Source: SHAN690 sp023262195 (GTDB taxonomy: Bacteria > Bacteroidota > Bacteroidia > Flavobacteriales_G > Salibacteraceae). Taken from it: DNA of 64,000 bases. Positions 23,511 through 33,869 of this stretch are shown here, in pieces. Position 1 is the stretch's first letter. Each line of letters opens with the position of its first letter. Location: positions 1 to 64,000 of the forward strand of contig JAYQJE010000003.1 of assembly GCA_038142005.1 (NCBI GenBank). Reading direction: 5' to 3'. The notes beneath the pieces were generated by a model. It had not been told where the DNA came from and made no database searches. It saw only the letters and a list, made by a program, of their open reading frames with translations. Made by a program: the position numbers and the translations under genes.

Positions 23511-26500
23511 CTAGAGGGTAATTTCAATTGAATAAAAAACATCCTTCTCGGTGTCAAAATATGGGTAGGTCATTTTTTTCTTCTATTTCTTCCGATATCA
23601 CAAAGTCCCCGCCAACCTTCATTGTATCTATTGTAGTTTCTTTAGCAGCGCTATGCACGATTCGATCAATGATGGTGATATCATGATCAATATCAGGAAC
23701 CAGCACGCTCCAAGGAGTGCTGCTTTTTAGTGTATTTATTTTTCCATCGGAAGCAGCAGAATCGGATATGCTGTATTCTCCACTTTTAAAATGTAAAACT
23801 ACGATTGACAATCGCGTAACAAATTTAACGTAATCTAATGATTCAATAAACGATAATAGAGCCGACCTTTCCAAATTTCCACCGAATTGCATTTCAGATT
23901 GAAATTCATCAAACCAAGGGCAGATATATTTCTGCAAATCCTGCTGGATTCTATTCAAAAAACTCCCAGTTGCAGCGGAACTTATGAATTGCACATTACA
24001 ACTTATTTTCACCTTCTCATAGACTGGATTTATGCACTTCAACTTAACAAAAGGTGAGGTGATTTTCTGTACTTCATTTTCAATCATTTGCAGCTGATTA
24101 AAGTCAGCACGAGGCAATATAAAGGCGCCATTAGTATTCACCTTGTTTACAACAACTACTATAATTTCTCCAGGTCGAATAAAATTTGGAAATCGTGAAT
24201 TATTCAAGCACTTTACCTGATAGAGCTCAGGAAATCGATTAAGTATAATTCGCTCGAAATCCTCCGGTATAATGGCCCGATTTTTATGCCTTAATCGTTC
24301 AGAAATACGATTGTAATAACTCATGTCCGATTCGCCTTGACTTCCTCCGAAACTCACGAATGGCTGGCCAATTGAATTAATATCCGATCTTGTTTCTATG
24401 AGACTGTTAATACTTCCAGGAGGAATGTTTTTCTCCCATTCAGCTCGCTCTTTATGAGCAACCCATTGAACCATTGCAGCATTTGACCTTATAAATATAA
24501 GTTTGGACAATACTTGCGTATTGCGCGAAACTGATGCTGAAATCCAAAATACATCTGATGGAAGAATTTGATGCTGACTGGTTATTAGTTCAGGAATTTT
24601 TAACCCAACAATACCTGACGTCGTAAAATTATTTGTCCCATCTGATAAAATATCTCCGTCCTCAAAAGGCATCCATTCGTCATCCACAAGGTACGACCAT
24701 TTGACATCTGGCAAATCCGAGAAATTCAGAATATTGGAAGCGTTATGTTCAAGCTCAAAGAGCAAATTGATTGTTTGTGGTGGATTAAGTTGGGTAAGTC
24801 CAATTAATAAATACCCCTCATCATCGTACTGTGGTAATAATGTACTCAATTTAGGTAAGCCATCATTAAATATCACGCGCTTTCCGAAAGGATGAATATG
24901 ATAAAACTGATTTTTAACGCGTTCTTCATTATCGGCCACTCGATCTGCAGCAAACGTGAATGTAGAGCTAGCTTTATAACTCAATGAAATAGAACGTATT
25001 TGAGGCGCAAAGCTTGATTCGGTAGATTCTTTTTGGCACCTCCTTAGGTTTTATAAGGCCGGAAACCAAAGTGGAATTCTCAACAATGGTCTCTGAATAA
25101 AGCTTCGGAAATAAGTCAAAACCAAATCCCATATCAGGAGCGCTCAATTCAAACTTTAGAAAACCAGTTCGAGTCTTTGATGAGTATTCATCAATGTCAA
25201 TTGGTCCATAACTTGGGGTTAGACCCAATTTTTCTAGATCAATTTGATTGAATTCAGTGTTTGGAATTAGGGATTTCTCGTTTTCGTTAATTCGAAAAAG
25301 AGGAAATTGCTGAATTGATGAGCTTTCTGATGGATGAAATTTAAACTCGGAAAGACCAGTCAATCCCACTTTAAAGGAATTATTTGTAATCCCTCATTGT
25401 ATTCCTTATAGTATGCTTCAAAGCCGCCTTTAGTTCGAGGGAGATTGTGCCACTGAATATCTAGTGAGCAATCGGTGATTTCGCGGTCAAAGAGTTCAGC
25501 ATATCCCAACAGAAAGTATGATCCGAGTTGAGGGCTACCTCCAAAAGGAAAAAATGGCATATGAATATCCAATTGGCCTTGATCATTAAAAACGATCATG
25601 TCCTTGACTTGACTAACCTCGGTATCAATTCTGCATGTCTCGATATTCAAATCTTTCAGATATGAATAGGAGAACATGGCATATTTTGAGGATATAATAA
25701 ATTCAAAAAGTGGCCATTTGGCTATATATCCAGTACCATGGACTTCTTTGTCAAAATTGATAATTGCGGGATCAGATACGTCAAGTAACATCTTGATTTG
25801 AATCTCTCCATCCGTCCAAGCATTGTGACGAATAATCTTATATGTGGAAATTTCATACCAGCCTTCACTTGTGGTTACTCGAATTTCAAACACGTTATTC
25901 AGAATTTTATCGAATGCATTATCGGCTGAAAGCTTTTCAGCTAGTGCAATCTCCTCCATAAAAGAAACAAGAGAGGTCAGCGATTTTAGACTAAATTTTA
26001 AGGTGAAATTAATACCGCGCTCGCCTTCCTTCATTGCAAGAACTGGAGATGATATTGCAAATCCTATCTCGGCTTGTTGCATATCTCTATGAATAAGGCT
26101 TATATCTGACTGGTCGCGACCAAATGGGTGGGTAATTGCTGGGTTTCCTGCCTCATTTAATATGAATCCATCATCTCTTAAATTCACATTTGATGAATAG
26201 ATATTTGATACGTCTTTCAATGAATGTCCGATACCAATACTAGGATTATTGGCAACATGTATAATCCTTAGTTGATCCACCTTTGCTTGGCTCAATTCAA
26301 GCGGTTGAAGGTTGCATAAGTGCAGTCAAGGCCTTCCTCATCTACACCTGAATTAAGCAATGTTCCTGTTTGAATTTGTGCCGATTCAACGTGTTCAGCC
26401 AAGTCGAAATATATATGTACTCGATCTGGTGTTGGTTTCCTCTTTGACTGTTTTAGTACTCCTTTAAAATAGTAATCTAGATGTCTAGTGGATATTTCAT

Positions 26501-26807
26501 TAATATCACCTTGTACATGCTTAAACAGTTTAATAAACGAAATAATCAACGAAACATGAGGCTCGTGATATGGATAATTCTCCAATACGTGCTCCAATAA
26601 AATTGGTGCCTGATGCTTCAAGTGACTAATTACTCCCACGGCATCTCGGTGTGCTTTCGATAACTTAATAACAGCTTTATCAAAATCAATTATTGACTTC
26701 GAATTAGATTTAGTTCTGGCAGTCATTTCATTGAGCCTCCAAATAGGATCAAACTCTTCCCAATTTATCTTTATGTCATCACTCTTCTTAGAGTTATTAA
26801 AATCCAT
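23511..26807 (-). CDS. eCIS baseplate J-like protein (Afp11-like), frameshifted
   Basis: Large baseplate wedge protein of about 1,100 residues, homologous in its C-terminal half to phage gpJ/gp47. Fragments join near 26295, 25365, 24980 and 23560. The last repair gives NDLPYFDTEKDVFYSIEITL and moves the stop to 23511. Recognisable segments include ISTRHLDYYFKGVLKQ, HPFGKRVIF, RSISLSYKASSTFTFAAD, FGGSQGESDMSYYNRISERL with RLRHKNRAIIPEDFERIIL (the baseplate J core), FPELYQVKCLN and PGEIIVVVV. The 5' end overlaps the preceding gene by 11 bp. It may be that the two were one reading frame and a further indel split them. Confidence 0.88.
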
Positions 26808-27317
26808 TTTGCAGTTCCCAAATCAAATGCAAATGAGGAGAGAGCTTCAGCCTGATTGCACTATTCAAATGGGGGTCTAGAACATTCTTTGATAGGTGTT
26901 CTATGTTACTTCTAGAAGACTTGTACCAATTATTAATACGTTTATACAGGAAAAGGCATTCATTAAGCACATCACTATAAAGTACTTTTTGTAATTTCCA
27001 TCGCTATCATTAAAAGTCTTAAGTCTTTGGTCAAATCGATCAGATAATTTGTCTACATTGATATGATTGATCTTAGCTAAGAGAAAGGATAAATCATTCT
27101 CAAAGAATACCGACCAATTGCCATCAATTTCATTGTTGAAGTTTTTGTAGCGTAAATGTTTGGACAATTCTAAAACGAAGTTCAATAAATCCGAGGTGCT
27201 TCTTTCATCAATACCGAAAGAGCTTGGATCTAAGGCAGCTGCAAACTTGGTTGATAGCGAAACGCCATTTGATTTGAATGGTGTGTCTTTGATCTTTATG
27301 CTTTTCATCTTGCGCAT
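26797..27317 (-). CDS. eCIS cluster protein, possible N-terminal part of Afp11
   Basis: Begins MKSIKIKDTPFKSNGVSLST and contains FAAALDPSSFGIDERSTSDL, LLNFVLELSKHLRYKN and GNWSVFFENDLSFLLAKI. I remember this 'DERs..DLL.FA...DGdW..FF..D' pattern from the N-termini of large Bacteroidota eCIS baseplate proteins. A frame change near 26930 replaces the apparent end VLIIGTSLLEVT with NNWYKSSRSNIEHLSKNVLD and ends LIWELQNGF at 26797, giving about 173 residues. It overlaps baseplate J by 11 bp. It is either a small separate baseplate protein or the N-terminal domain of Afp11 detached by a sequencing indel. Confidence 0.6.
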
Positions 27318-27325
27318 ATCAATAC

Positions 27326-27746
27326 CTACATCCCTGTAATATTAGTACCCTCTTTAAAGTAATAAGGGAAAACTATGTTAGTTCTGACATTAATTTTTCG
27401 AATCGTATAGTCAAGCTTAATCTTTAAAACACCATCATATATTTCATCTTGATTCACGTCAACAGAATGCAACGTAACTCTTGGCTCAAATTGTAGTACC
27501 GATTGCTCAACATAACTCCTCAGTTCGTTAATGGTATTACCATCCATTGAGCGGAAGTTAATCAGCGAAAGGTTTGAACCAAACTCAGGTCTCATTACTC
27601 TTTCACCATAAGCTGTAGATAAGATAATTACTAATGATTGTGCGATATCCTCATCTTCACCAACCATGTTCACGGATTTGGTGTTTTTGTCAAATGTTGG
27701 CGGGAAAAGACCAACCGGTGCCTAAAAATGTTTCGTTTTTATCCAT
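27326..27746 (-). CDS. eCIS baseplate gp25-like protein (Afp9)
   Basis: The open frame alone starts late. Reading from ATG 27746 gives MDKNETFLGTGWSFPP, the classic gp25 N-terminus. One extra T in TTTTCCC near 27690 must be removed to join TFDKNTKSVNMVGEDEDIAQ. The rest, SLVIILSTAYGERVMRPEFG, FEPRVTLHSVDV and a C-terminal YTIRKINVRTNIVFPYYF, is full-length gp25 (about 140 residues). This is the wedge protein that starts sheath polymerisation on the baseplate, the counterpart of T4 gp25 and TssE. It begins 2 bp after the PAAR gene stop. Confidence 0.93.
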
Positions 27747-27748
27747 TC

Positions 27749-28045
27749 CTATCCAATCATTACGGTTGGACATCCACCCATTATTTTACCTCCGTGTGCA
27801 GTGGCGTCTCCCATTCTAACAGCAGCCTTACCACCAATTTTAACTTTGCTAGAGCCTTTAGAAATTGAATCGGGTGGTCCAACACAAACGCACTTATCAC
27901 CTACCACAGCTGCTGGAAGTCCACCAATCAGTACTGTAGGGCAACCTGGTCCAATAACTGGACCTCCAACATGAGGTATAGGCCCAGCTGGGGTTGGAGT
28001 TTGTTGGTTGCAAACGTGAAAATCCGTAATTCGAGCCGCGATCAT
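27749..28045 (-). CDS. PAAR-like spike tip protein (Afp10)
   Basis: A 98-residue protein with glycine- and cysteine-bearing repeats: AARITDFHVC, GPGCPTVLIGG, GDKCVCVGPPDSI, GGKAAVRMGDATAHGG and GGCPTVMIG. These are the beta-strand loops of a PAAR tip that binds a metal ion and sharpens the VgrG-like spike. It is intact. It lies 14 bp after the spike gene and 2 bp before gp25, the usual order. No C-terminal toxin extension is present, so this tip is structural and not an evolved effector. Confidence 0.93.
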   Translation of the reverse strand: MIAARITDFHVCNQQTPTPAGPIPHVGGPVIGPGCPTVLIGGLPAAVVGDKCVCVGPPDSISKGSSKVKIGGKAAVRMGDATAHGGKIMGGCPTVMIG

Positions 28046-28059
28046 ACGCTAAAAATAAA

Positions 28060-29856
28060 CTAGTTAATGTTAACCATACTACCTTTTATAACGACATTTC
28101 CTGAGGCTTTGAATTCAGCGCTCGCAGCACCCTCTGCTTTTAAGGCAATCTTCGCTTTTGATTTCACGTTATTTCCCTCTAGAGAAACATCTGCTTTACT
28201 CGATACAGTTGTATTTCCAACAGAGGATACAGTGATTTTACCCTTAGCTTTCAAAACAATATCCTTACCGCTTTGTATAGTTATTCCTGTATCAGTCATA
28301 CTAATTAAATTCTGATTTTCATCCTCAATTTTTAAGGCTTTGGCCTTGTCATCAAGAGTGATTTTTTGACCACCTGGTGTTTCAATAGAAATAATCTTGT
28401 CCTTCTCCTGAAAATCGATTTTCATTTTACTTTTTGTGACGATCGATTTTAATTCATTCTTATTCTCAGGAGTATAGGGTGGTGGGTTCTTTTTTACTGT
28501 AGACTGAACCAACAATTATTGCATAGCGAGGATCATTGCCTAAAAAGCCGAGGATCACCTCGTCTCCTACTTCAGGATAGAAATAAAAACCAATACTCTT
28601 AGACGAATAAGGACTTACAATTCTTGCCCATATTCCATCTCCACTTTCTTTAATCACCGGCACATCAACTAAAACTCTAAACTCACCATCAGGATCCTTA
28701 TCAATCTTTTTAACCTTACCAATATGTAGTCCAGGCAGAGCATGCACTTTTCCAAGAGCCTTATTCTTCTGATTCAAATAGGTGTTTGCCAGAGTGTTAT
28801 ATTCAAATCCTATTTTGACGATAGTTTTCAAAATCCATCTTTAACTTCATGCGAAACACCCGAAATGAGAGCCGTTCCATTAAACCGAGCGCCAAAGCCA
28901 TCTAGTTTGATTAATTTACCCGGGGTTGGTTTGGTTGAGCCAACGAATGAGACCGTTCCTTTAATCTTTGAAAAGCGAGAGAATAGCATTTCTGAATCTG
29001 CCATCGATTTCAATACTGATGCATCTTCGGCAGTTGAAGTAGATATTAACAATTCGGGTTTACCCGTATCATTAAACAATGTAGATGCCTTAATATTTCC
29101 TTGTACCGGCGTACTTGCCTCAGCGCCTACACCTTTTGCATTCTTTTGTGTACTGCTTGACCATGCCTGATATGTGGCGCCCTTAAGTTGAGAATCACTC
29201 CTCATTTCCGCATCAATTGAAATAATATTTGAACCATAGTCTAGATCCAAAACAGCCGTTCCTGAACTGGCTGGGGCAGAAACCTCAAGCTTTCCTGCAT
29301 CGCAGGTTACTATCATTCCATTTGCCTTAGCTCGATCAATAATGAAATCCCAATCTGAAACATTGTATTGCACCATATTCGGGTGCTTAAATGCAGTTGC
29401 CGCCACTGTTTTCGACAAACCGTGAGAGCTGATGATGGAGGAAATAATTTCACTGTCTTTTTTATCCTTAAAATTTACCGTATTTGTGACTATTCCCATC
29501 TTAAATGCCTTGTCTTGGCATGTCACCACCAATTGAGAAACATTTTTATGCTCATAATTAATGGCCTTGATTCTCTGTGAAGTGATTACCCCTTCAAATG
29601 CATCGGTTTCCTTATTGTCATAACCAAGTTTAATTTTTATCGCCTTGCCAGGCACAAGATCAGAGGAGTCACTAATAGGGAAATTATTTTTTGCCGGATC
29701 ACCATCGATGATCACAATTTTCGCCTTGGACACTTTTCCTATTTCCTTTTCAATTGTAATCTTTTCAACCCAATAATCCTCTTTTATCTCTTTTCCATCA
29801 ATCAATATTGAAAAGGACAGCTGAGATACGGTATTGCTTATAGGGGAATTAGCCAT
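28060..29856 (-). CDS. eCIS spike protein, VgrG/gp27-gp5-like (Afp8), frameshifted
   Basis: Central spike of about 598 residues. The N-terminal part (MANSPISNTVSQLSFSILID..., WDFIIDRAKANGMIVTCDAG) is the gp27/late-control-D-like ring domain. It runs into an OB fold (VHALPGLHIGKVKKI, RVLVDVP, DGIWARIVSPYS, YPEVGDEVILGFLGNDPRYA), then a beta-helix needle with short repeats (ITIQSGKDIVLKAKGKITVS). Breaks are near 28830 and 28505; the second, in a run of A and C, restores VYSKKNPPPYTPENKNELK. It follows the LysM gene by 3 bp. The needle carries the PAAR tip encoded next. Confidence 0.92.
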
Positions 29857-29859
29857 TTT

Positions 29860-30540
29860 CTATTTTTCAAGGCGAGGGAATAACACTTGTTTTCCAGCTG
29901 GAATATTCCTAAAATTTACGATTCCGTTGGCTTTTGCGACTTGCAAATAATATTTGGGGTCACCATATATTTCATGGCAAAGGGCCGGCAAACTGTCTCC
30001 AGATTTAATAGTTCTTAGGTGGCTCAAATCAGGAGAGCTCGTGTTGCTCTTTAGAGCTTTCGTACTAGCGTCTACAAACTCTGTAAATGAAGCGGTCACC
30101 AAGGTTCTGACAGCCTCACCATTTGGTTTAAACAACAAGTATTTAAACCCGAGAGAATTACACTTACAATTAAATATCAGCGAGTTCCAGATCAATTGAA
30201 GGTAAAACGTGTCATGGATCTCGCCCTGGTATTCAACACAAAGCCATTTTAAGTCAGCTACCGCCTTGGGAACATCAGTAATTCCAGGGATAACTCCGGT
30301 AGAATCTAAATGAAATGTCAAACTAAGTGATCGCTTTTCTGGCAGCAACACACGGTCAATGGCTTGGCCATTTGCCAGACCTGACACCCCTTCCTTTGGC
30401 GGGGCATTAATGTCCAAATTATATTCCGTAGGATTCACCTGAAGCTTAAAGCTTCCCTTATCCCCTGGAACTGCATCTGTATATTTTGAGTTCTTGTAAC
30501 CTTTTATTAATAACTTTTCGAGTTTACCCTGCCCTGACAT
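29860..30540 (-). CDS. LysM baseplate hub protein (Afp7-like)
   Basis: An intact 226-residue protein. The N-terminal 150 residues (FKLQVNPTEYNLDINA, LPEKRSLSLTFHLDSTGVIP, WNSLIFNCKCNSLGFKYLLF) are the hub or tube-initiator fold of Afp7. The C-terminal 50 residues are a LysM motif (RTIKSGDSLPALCHEIYGDP, YLQVAKANGIVNFRNIPAGK). In phage gp53 and Afp7 this motif helps attach the hub to the tube and is not mainly a peptidoglycan binder. It lies between the DUF5908 and spike genes with gaps of 5 and 3 bp. Confidence 0.93.
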   Translation of the reverse strand: MSGQGKLEKLLIKGYKNSKYTDAVPGDKGSFKLQVNPTEYNLDINAPPKEGVSGLANGQAIDRVLLPEKRSLSLTFHLDSTGVIPGITDVPKAVADLKWLCVEYQGEIHDTFYLQLIWNSLIFNCKCNSLGFKYLLFKPNGEAVRTLVTASFTEFVDASTKALKSNTSSPDLSHLRTIKSGDSLPALCHEIYGDPKYYLQVAKANGIVNFRNIPAGKQVLFPRLEK

Positions 30541-30545
30541 AGAAC

Positions 30546-30737
30546 CTACGCGTTGAGTTTTTGATCTATTAAATCACTGAGTCTCTCGAGGCATTCATCA
30601 ATAATTTCCTGCTTAATAGAGTCTGAAATAACAGAATCACCGGTTCCTTTTTTCGCCTCCAGTGCCTCACTCAATTGGGATACGGGCTGTTCCCTAATTT
30701 TCGCTTGAATTATAAAATCGTTTACTTTAAGGGCCAT
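30546..30737 (-). CDS. DUF5908 small eCIS protein (Afp6-like)
   Basis: A 63-residue protein, MALKVNDFIIQAKIREQPVS then a charged region and a final helix IIDECLERLSDLIDQKLNA. DUF5908 proteins are short, sit between the last tube gene and the LysM gene, and take the place of Afp6. Their role is unproven. The layout fits a scaffold or adaptor for the tube-hub joint. It lies 3 bp after the third tube gene and 5 bp before the LysM gene. Confidence 0.75.
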   Translation of the reverse strand: MALKVNDFIIQAKIREQPVSQLSEALEAKKGTGDSVISDSIKQEIIDECLERLSDLIDQKLNA

Positions 30738-30740
30738 AGA

Positions 30741-31201
30741 TTATGCAAATTCCCGTTCAAATTCAGAATAGGCGAATGATAACTCTTCTATAAGCACAGC
30801 TTGGCTCTGAGCGTCTAGATCTCCTACTTTAAGAGATATTGGATACGCATTAGTAAATTTCCAAAGCACCTGACAAACTCCTCCGCATCCAACAGCTTTA
30901 CAATTAAGAGCTTTTCAGGTTTGATTGGGTTAGTAAAGTCGCTTTTAATCGTGTCCTGGCACCATTTAAAAAAAGTAGAAGAAGTTGCTACTACACCCTG
31001 ATGTAATCCTAAATTGGTATACTCTGTGGTACCGGGCAACTTGTACTCAGAGCTATTGTTGCCTCCTTCCGGTAATGGCGAAACATTCAGCTTCATTTCA
31101 ATTCCGGTCACCTTTGAAAAGTAATATTCACCTTTATTTGTTTCCAGTGTAACCTGAAATCGAAAGTTTACCGGTGGATACATGGCTTGATCGGTCCTCA
31201 T
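30741..31201 (-). CDS. eCIS tube initiator protein (Afp5-like), one frameshift
   Basis: Begins MRTDQAMYPPVNFRFQVTLE, with the P-V-x-F-x-F opening of gp19-like tube proteins, then YYFSKVTGIEMKLNVSPLPE and YTNLGLHQGV. A break near 30850 hides the conserved end; with repair it reads LWKFTNAYPISLKVGDLDAQ and then EELSFAYSEFEREFA, stopping at 30741. Total is about 153 residues. Being last of three tube paralogues and next to DUF5908/LysM, it is likely the adaptor that joins the tube to the hub, as Afp5 does. Confidence 0.85.
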
Positions 31202-31214
31202 TCCCGCACCAGGG

Positions 31215-31727
31215 TTAGCTCGTTATTAATCGAATTCCCATTTTGACCAAATCTTCAACAAGCATGTCTTCAAACGTCAAGGTCACAGAGTCTACGGCTA
31301 TGGCTCCATCGCCAGTGGCCTTTGAGTCTAAACTACCACCTTCAATCTTTGTTGGAAACGCTTTAGTTAGACTCCAGATAATCTCAGGAATACCGTATTG
31401 ATTCAACAGGGTGATTGTAACATCTTTGCGTTCGGGTTCTTTCCCTAAAGATTTTTGAAACCAAGAAAATAATCTACTGTCACCTGTGAATGTTCCACGC
31501 TTGAGAGTCACATCATCCATTTGAACTATACCAGGGATTTTATACACCCCTGTCTGCCCGCTTCGTCCATGCCTGTGTTTAAGTACCTCAATATTTGTCG
31601 ACAAACTCCCCACCTCCTGAAAATTCCAGGTTTCCCAGCCAAGATAAACTTTAAAATAAAACTTAGGCAAAGGCCAAATTCTGCTTTGAAACTTACCCTT
31701 TGACGTTATTAGATTGGTCAACTCCAT
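31215..31727 (-). CDS. Second eCIS tube-like protein (gp19 family)
   Basis: An intact 170-residue paralogue of the main tube protein. It has IWPLPKFYFKVYLGWETWNF, FQEVGSLSTNIEVLKHRHGR, GIVQMDDVTLKRGTFTGDSR, LFSWFQKSL, IIWSLTKAFPTKI and a final DSVTLTFEDM. The loop after the QEV strand and the extra N-terminal residues differ from the first tube protein. By order it corresponds to the Afp1/Afp5 intermediate subunit that builds one of the first tube rings. It starts 105 bp after the first tube gene, beyond a hairpin. Confidence 0.88.
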   Translation of the reverse strand: MELTNLITSKGKFQSRIWPLPKFYFKVYLGWETWNFQEVGSLSTNIEVLKHRHGRSGQTGVYKIPGIVQMDDVTLKRGTFTGDSRLFSWFQKSLGKEPERKDVTITLLNQYGIPEIIWSLTKAFPTKIEGGSLDSKATGDGAIAVDSVTLTFEDMLVEDLVKMGIRLITS

Positions 31728-31773
31728 TTCGCTTCTTAATAAAAATCTCTATATAAAAAACACTTCTAGACTA

Positions 31774-31803
31774 AATGAGCGCCCCAACTTCGAAGCGCTC
31801 ATT
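31774..31803. promoter_or_regulatory. Hairpin between tube 1 and tube 2 genes, possible attenuator or mRNA stabiliser
   Basis: AATGAGCGC (31774-31782) pairs perfectly with GCGCTCATT (31795-31803) around a 12-base loop. In the minus-strand transcript it lies just after the main tube gene, and the nearest T-run is about 15 bases beyond. It could let most transcripts stop or be trimmed here, so that sheath and main tube mRNA exceed the downstream single-copy parts. This is inference from position and pairing only. Confidence 0.5.
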
Positions 31804-31832
31804 CAAATTATTATAAGACGTCAGATACTTGG

Positions 31833-32285
31833 TTATGCTGTCGTAATTGCGAGTCCTTCATGCGCCAGCACCAATGTTTCAACAGCAACATCACTGCTTG
31901 ACGAATTTAGGTCGGTACCCTGAACCTGTTTGGGGAAGGCATTTGTTAGCGTCCAAATCACTTCAGCATCTCCACTTTCATTGAGAAGCATAATCTGGAC
32001 AGTCCTTCGCATGATCGTATTCATATTTATCTCCTCGAACCATTCGAAGAATTCTACATCACCTGTGAACATTCCCTTTTTCAGAGTTACATCCGATGCC
32101 TTGTGCAGACCAGGCATTTTTATCGTTGAAAAGTCAGGACTATCTCCGTGCCTGTACTCCATTACATCTACCTCCGTATCTAGTCCTGATACTTCTTGAA
32201 AAGATGCTTGCATACCACCTTCCACTTCAACTTTGAAGTGAAATTTTGGCAGTGGCCATATGTTATCTTGTGCTTCTCCAGCCAT
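31833..32285 (-). CDS. eCIS inner tube protein (Afp1-like)
   Basis: An intact 150-residue gp19/Hcp-like tube subunit: IWPLPKFHFKVEVEGGMQAS, FQEVSGLDTEVDVMEYRHGD, MPGLHKASDVTLKKGMFTGD, FFEWFEEI, VIWTLTNAFPKQVQGTDLNS and AVETLVLAHEGL. The family forms stacked hexameric rings through which cargo is delivered. It follows the sheath gene by 31 bp and is followed by the hairpin, the usual place for the most strongly expressed parts. It is the most canonical of the three tube genes and so the likely main tube protein. Confidence 0.93.
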   Translation of the reverse strand: MAGEAQDNIWPLPKFHFKVEVEGGMQASFQEVSGLDTEVDVMEYRHGDSPDFSTIKMPGLHKASDVTLKKGMFTGDVEFFEWFEEINMNTIMRRTVQIMLLNESGDAEVIWTLTNAFPKQVQGTDLNSSSSDVAVETLVLAHEGLAITTA

Positions 32286-32316
32286 AATTCGTTATTTTAA
32301 TTCAGGTTAATTTAAT

Positions 32317-33789
32317 TTAAGATTTTTGCATTTGTTGTTGGAAAGTAATTACTATAAACTCTGCTGGTCTCGTAACAGCCAGTTTAACCGTAATCCGCAT
32401 GATTCCATCCAAAATATCCGTGGGAGTCATAGTGGCACCTAGTCCTATATCCACGCTAAATGCATCTTCTGGCACAGCTCCTGCAAGAGCACCTTGCTTC
32501 CATTGATCTTTTAAGAAATTTGTCATCATTCCCTTTACGGCAACCCAAGTATTTACCTCGTTTGGTTCGAACACATATGCTTCAGAAGCCATTTTAAGCG
32601 ATTGCTCAATCATAATAACTGTTCTTCTAACACTTACATATCTCCAATCTTGACTATTTCCGTCAAGTGTTCGAGCACCCCACACGAGAACTCCTTTTCC
32701 TGGAAAAAGATCGTATAGCGTTGACTGCCTTTCCATTAAGGGGCAAGTTTAAATCTTCCTGATCTTTTGAAGTTAAATTTACGCAGGGGCTCACAACTGA
32801 ACCCATAGACACATTTGCTGGTGATTGAAACACACCAACTTGACCATCAATCATTGAATAAACTCCTGCAATGCCAGCGCTTGGAGGTAATACGTTAAGG
32901 TTATTTCGAACCTCCGCCAATACTGCTTTGTATAGTGGTAACTTAGCTAGGAGAGTTTGATGCAGCGATACCGCGTCATGTTCTCCTTCGAGCTTTGCTG
33001 TTTCTGCCGTTATAATCGAAGCATCCTCACCATAAATTGCTTCCGCCTCTGCATCTAGGAGAGGAATTAAACCATCTAAATTACTGATATTATTAAAATC
33101 CACTTCATCACCTTGAACTATAGTTGTATTTAAGTATGGATAGTAGGAGGCTCCCACTGAAGAAAATTATTTCCTACACCTTCCCGAGACTTAACAATCA
33201 CATCTTCATCGTCATAGGTTCTGGGTTTGTCACCATTCAAAACATCTATTATGGCGAATCTGCTATTTGTATCTCTGCCACAATGGGCAAGCATTGCTTT
33301 TTGAACCTCATAACAATCATTATCCTCTAACAAAACTGCATCTGGAATTACAACCATTGTAGGTTCAGGATATTTTAGCAATGTAGGAATACCAAACTCT
33401 TCTCCCTCATCATTCAATTCCTTGTAATTTACACCATTCGAATAATCTCCAACGGAGACAATGTAACAAGTACTCCCTCCATTAGAGAAAAACATTCTTA
33501 TGCTGCGGTAGAGATTGAATTTTGTCGCCGAATCGACCTCCACTCTGAAAGTGGTATCCTCATCTTCAGAAACCGTAAAAGTAGTTTTTGGGGCCCCTCC
33601 AAAATATTGATGAAATTCTCCCAAAGAAGTTATTCGCGTTGGTATATTCTTAAGCGATTTGTTCGCTCGGAGGGCTTTTTCCGTGTATCCTACAAAAGCT
33701 GGGATAGCGGTAGCAACCTGCACCGCTGAGTTTGGAAACGCGCTTTTCTCTTCGATGTAAACTCCAGGTGTCGCTAAAACTTGTGACAT
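32317..33789 (-). CDS. eCIS sheath protein (Afp2/3/4-like), frameshifted
   Basis: Contractile sheath of about 490 residues. The start MSQVLATPGVYIEEKSAFPN and VATAIPAFVGYTEKA are the phage tail-sheath opening. The C-terminus has GKAVNAIRSFPGKGVLVWGA, ARTLDGNSQDWRYVSVRRTV and a final ITVKLAVTRPAEFIVITFQQ, the handshake strands. Breaks lie near 33140 and 32695, the latter in TTTTT. Only one sheath gene is present, whereas Afp and PVC have two or three. The 80-bp gap upstream contains, on the minus strand, TTTG (33859-33862) and CATTTTTC 18 bases on, a weak match to a Bacteroidota promoter that could give the sheath and tube extra transcription. Confidence 0.92.
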
Positions 33790-33869
33790 TTTAAATAAGA
33801 TTTAAATTTTTTAAACATATACATACATTACAGAAAAATGTTTCTGCTGACCAGAAATCAAAGGTTCCT

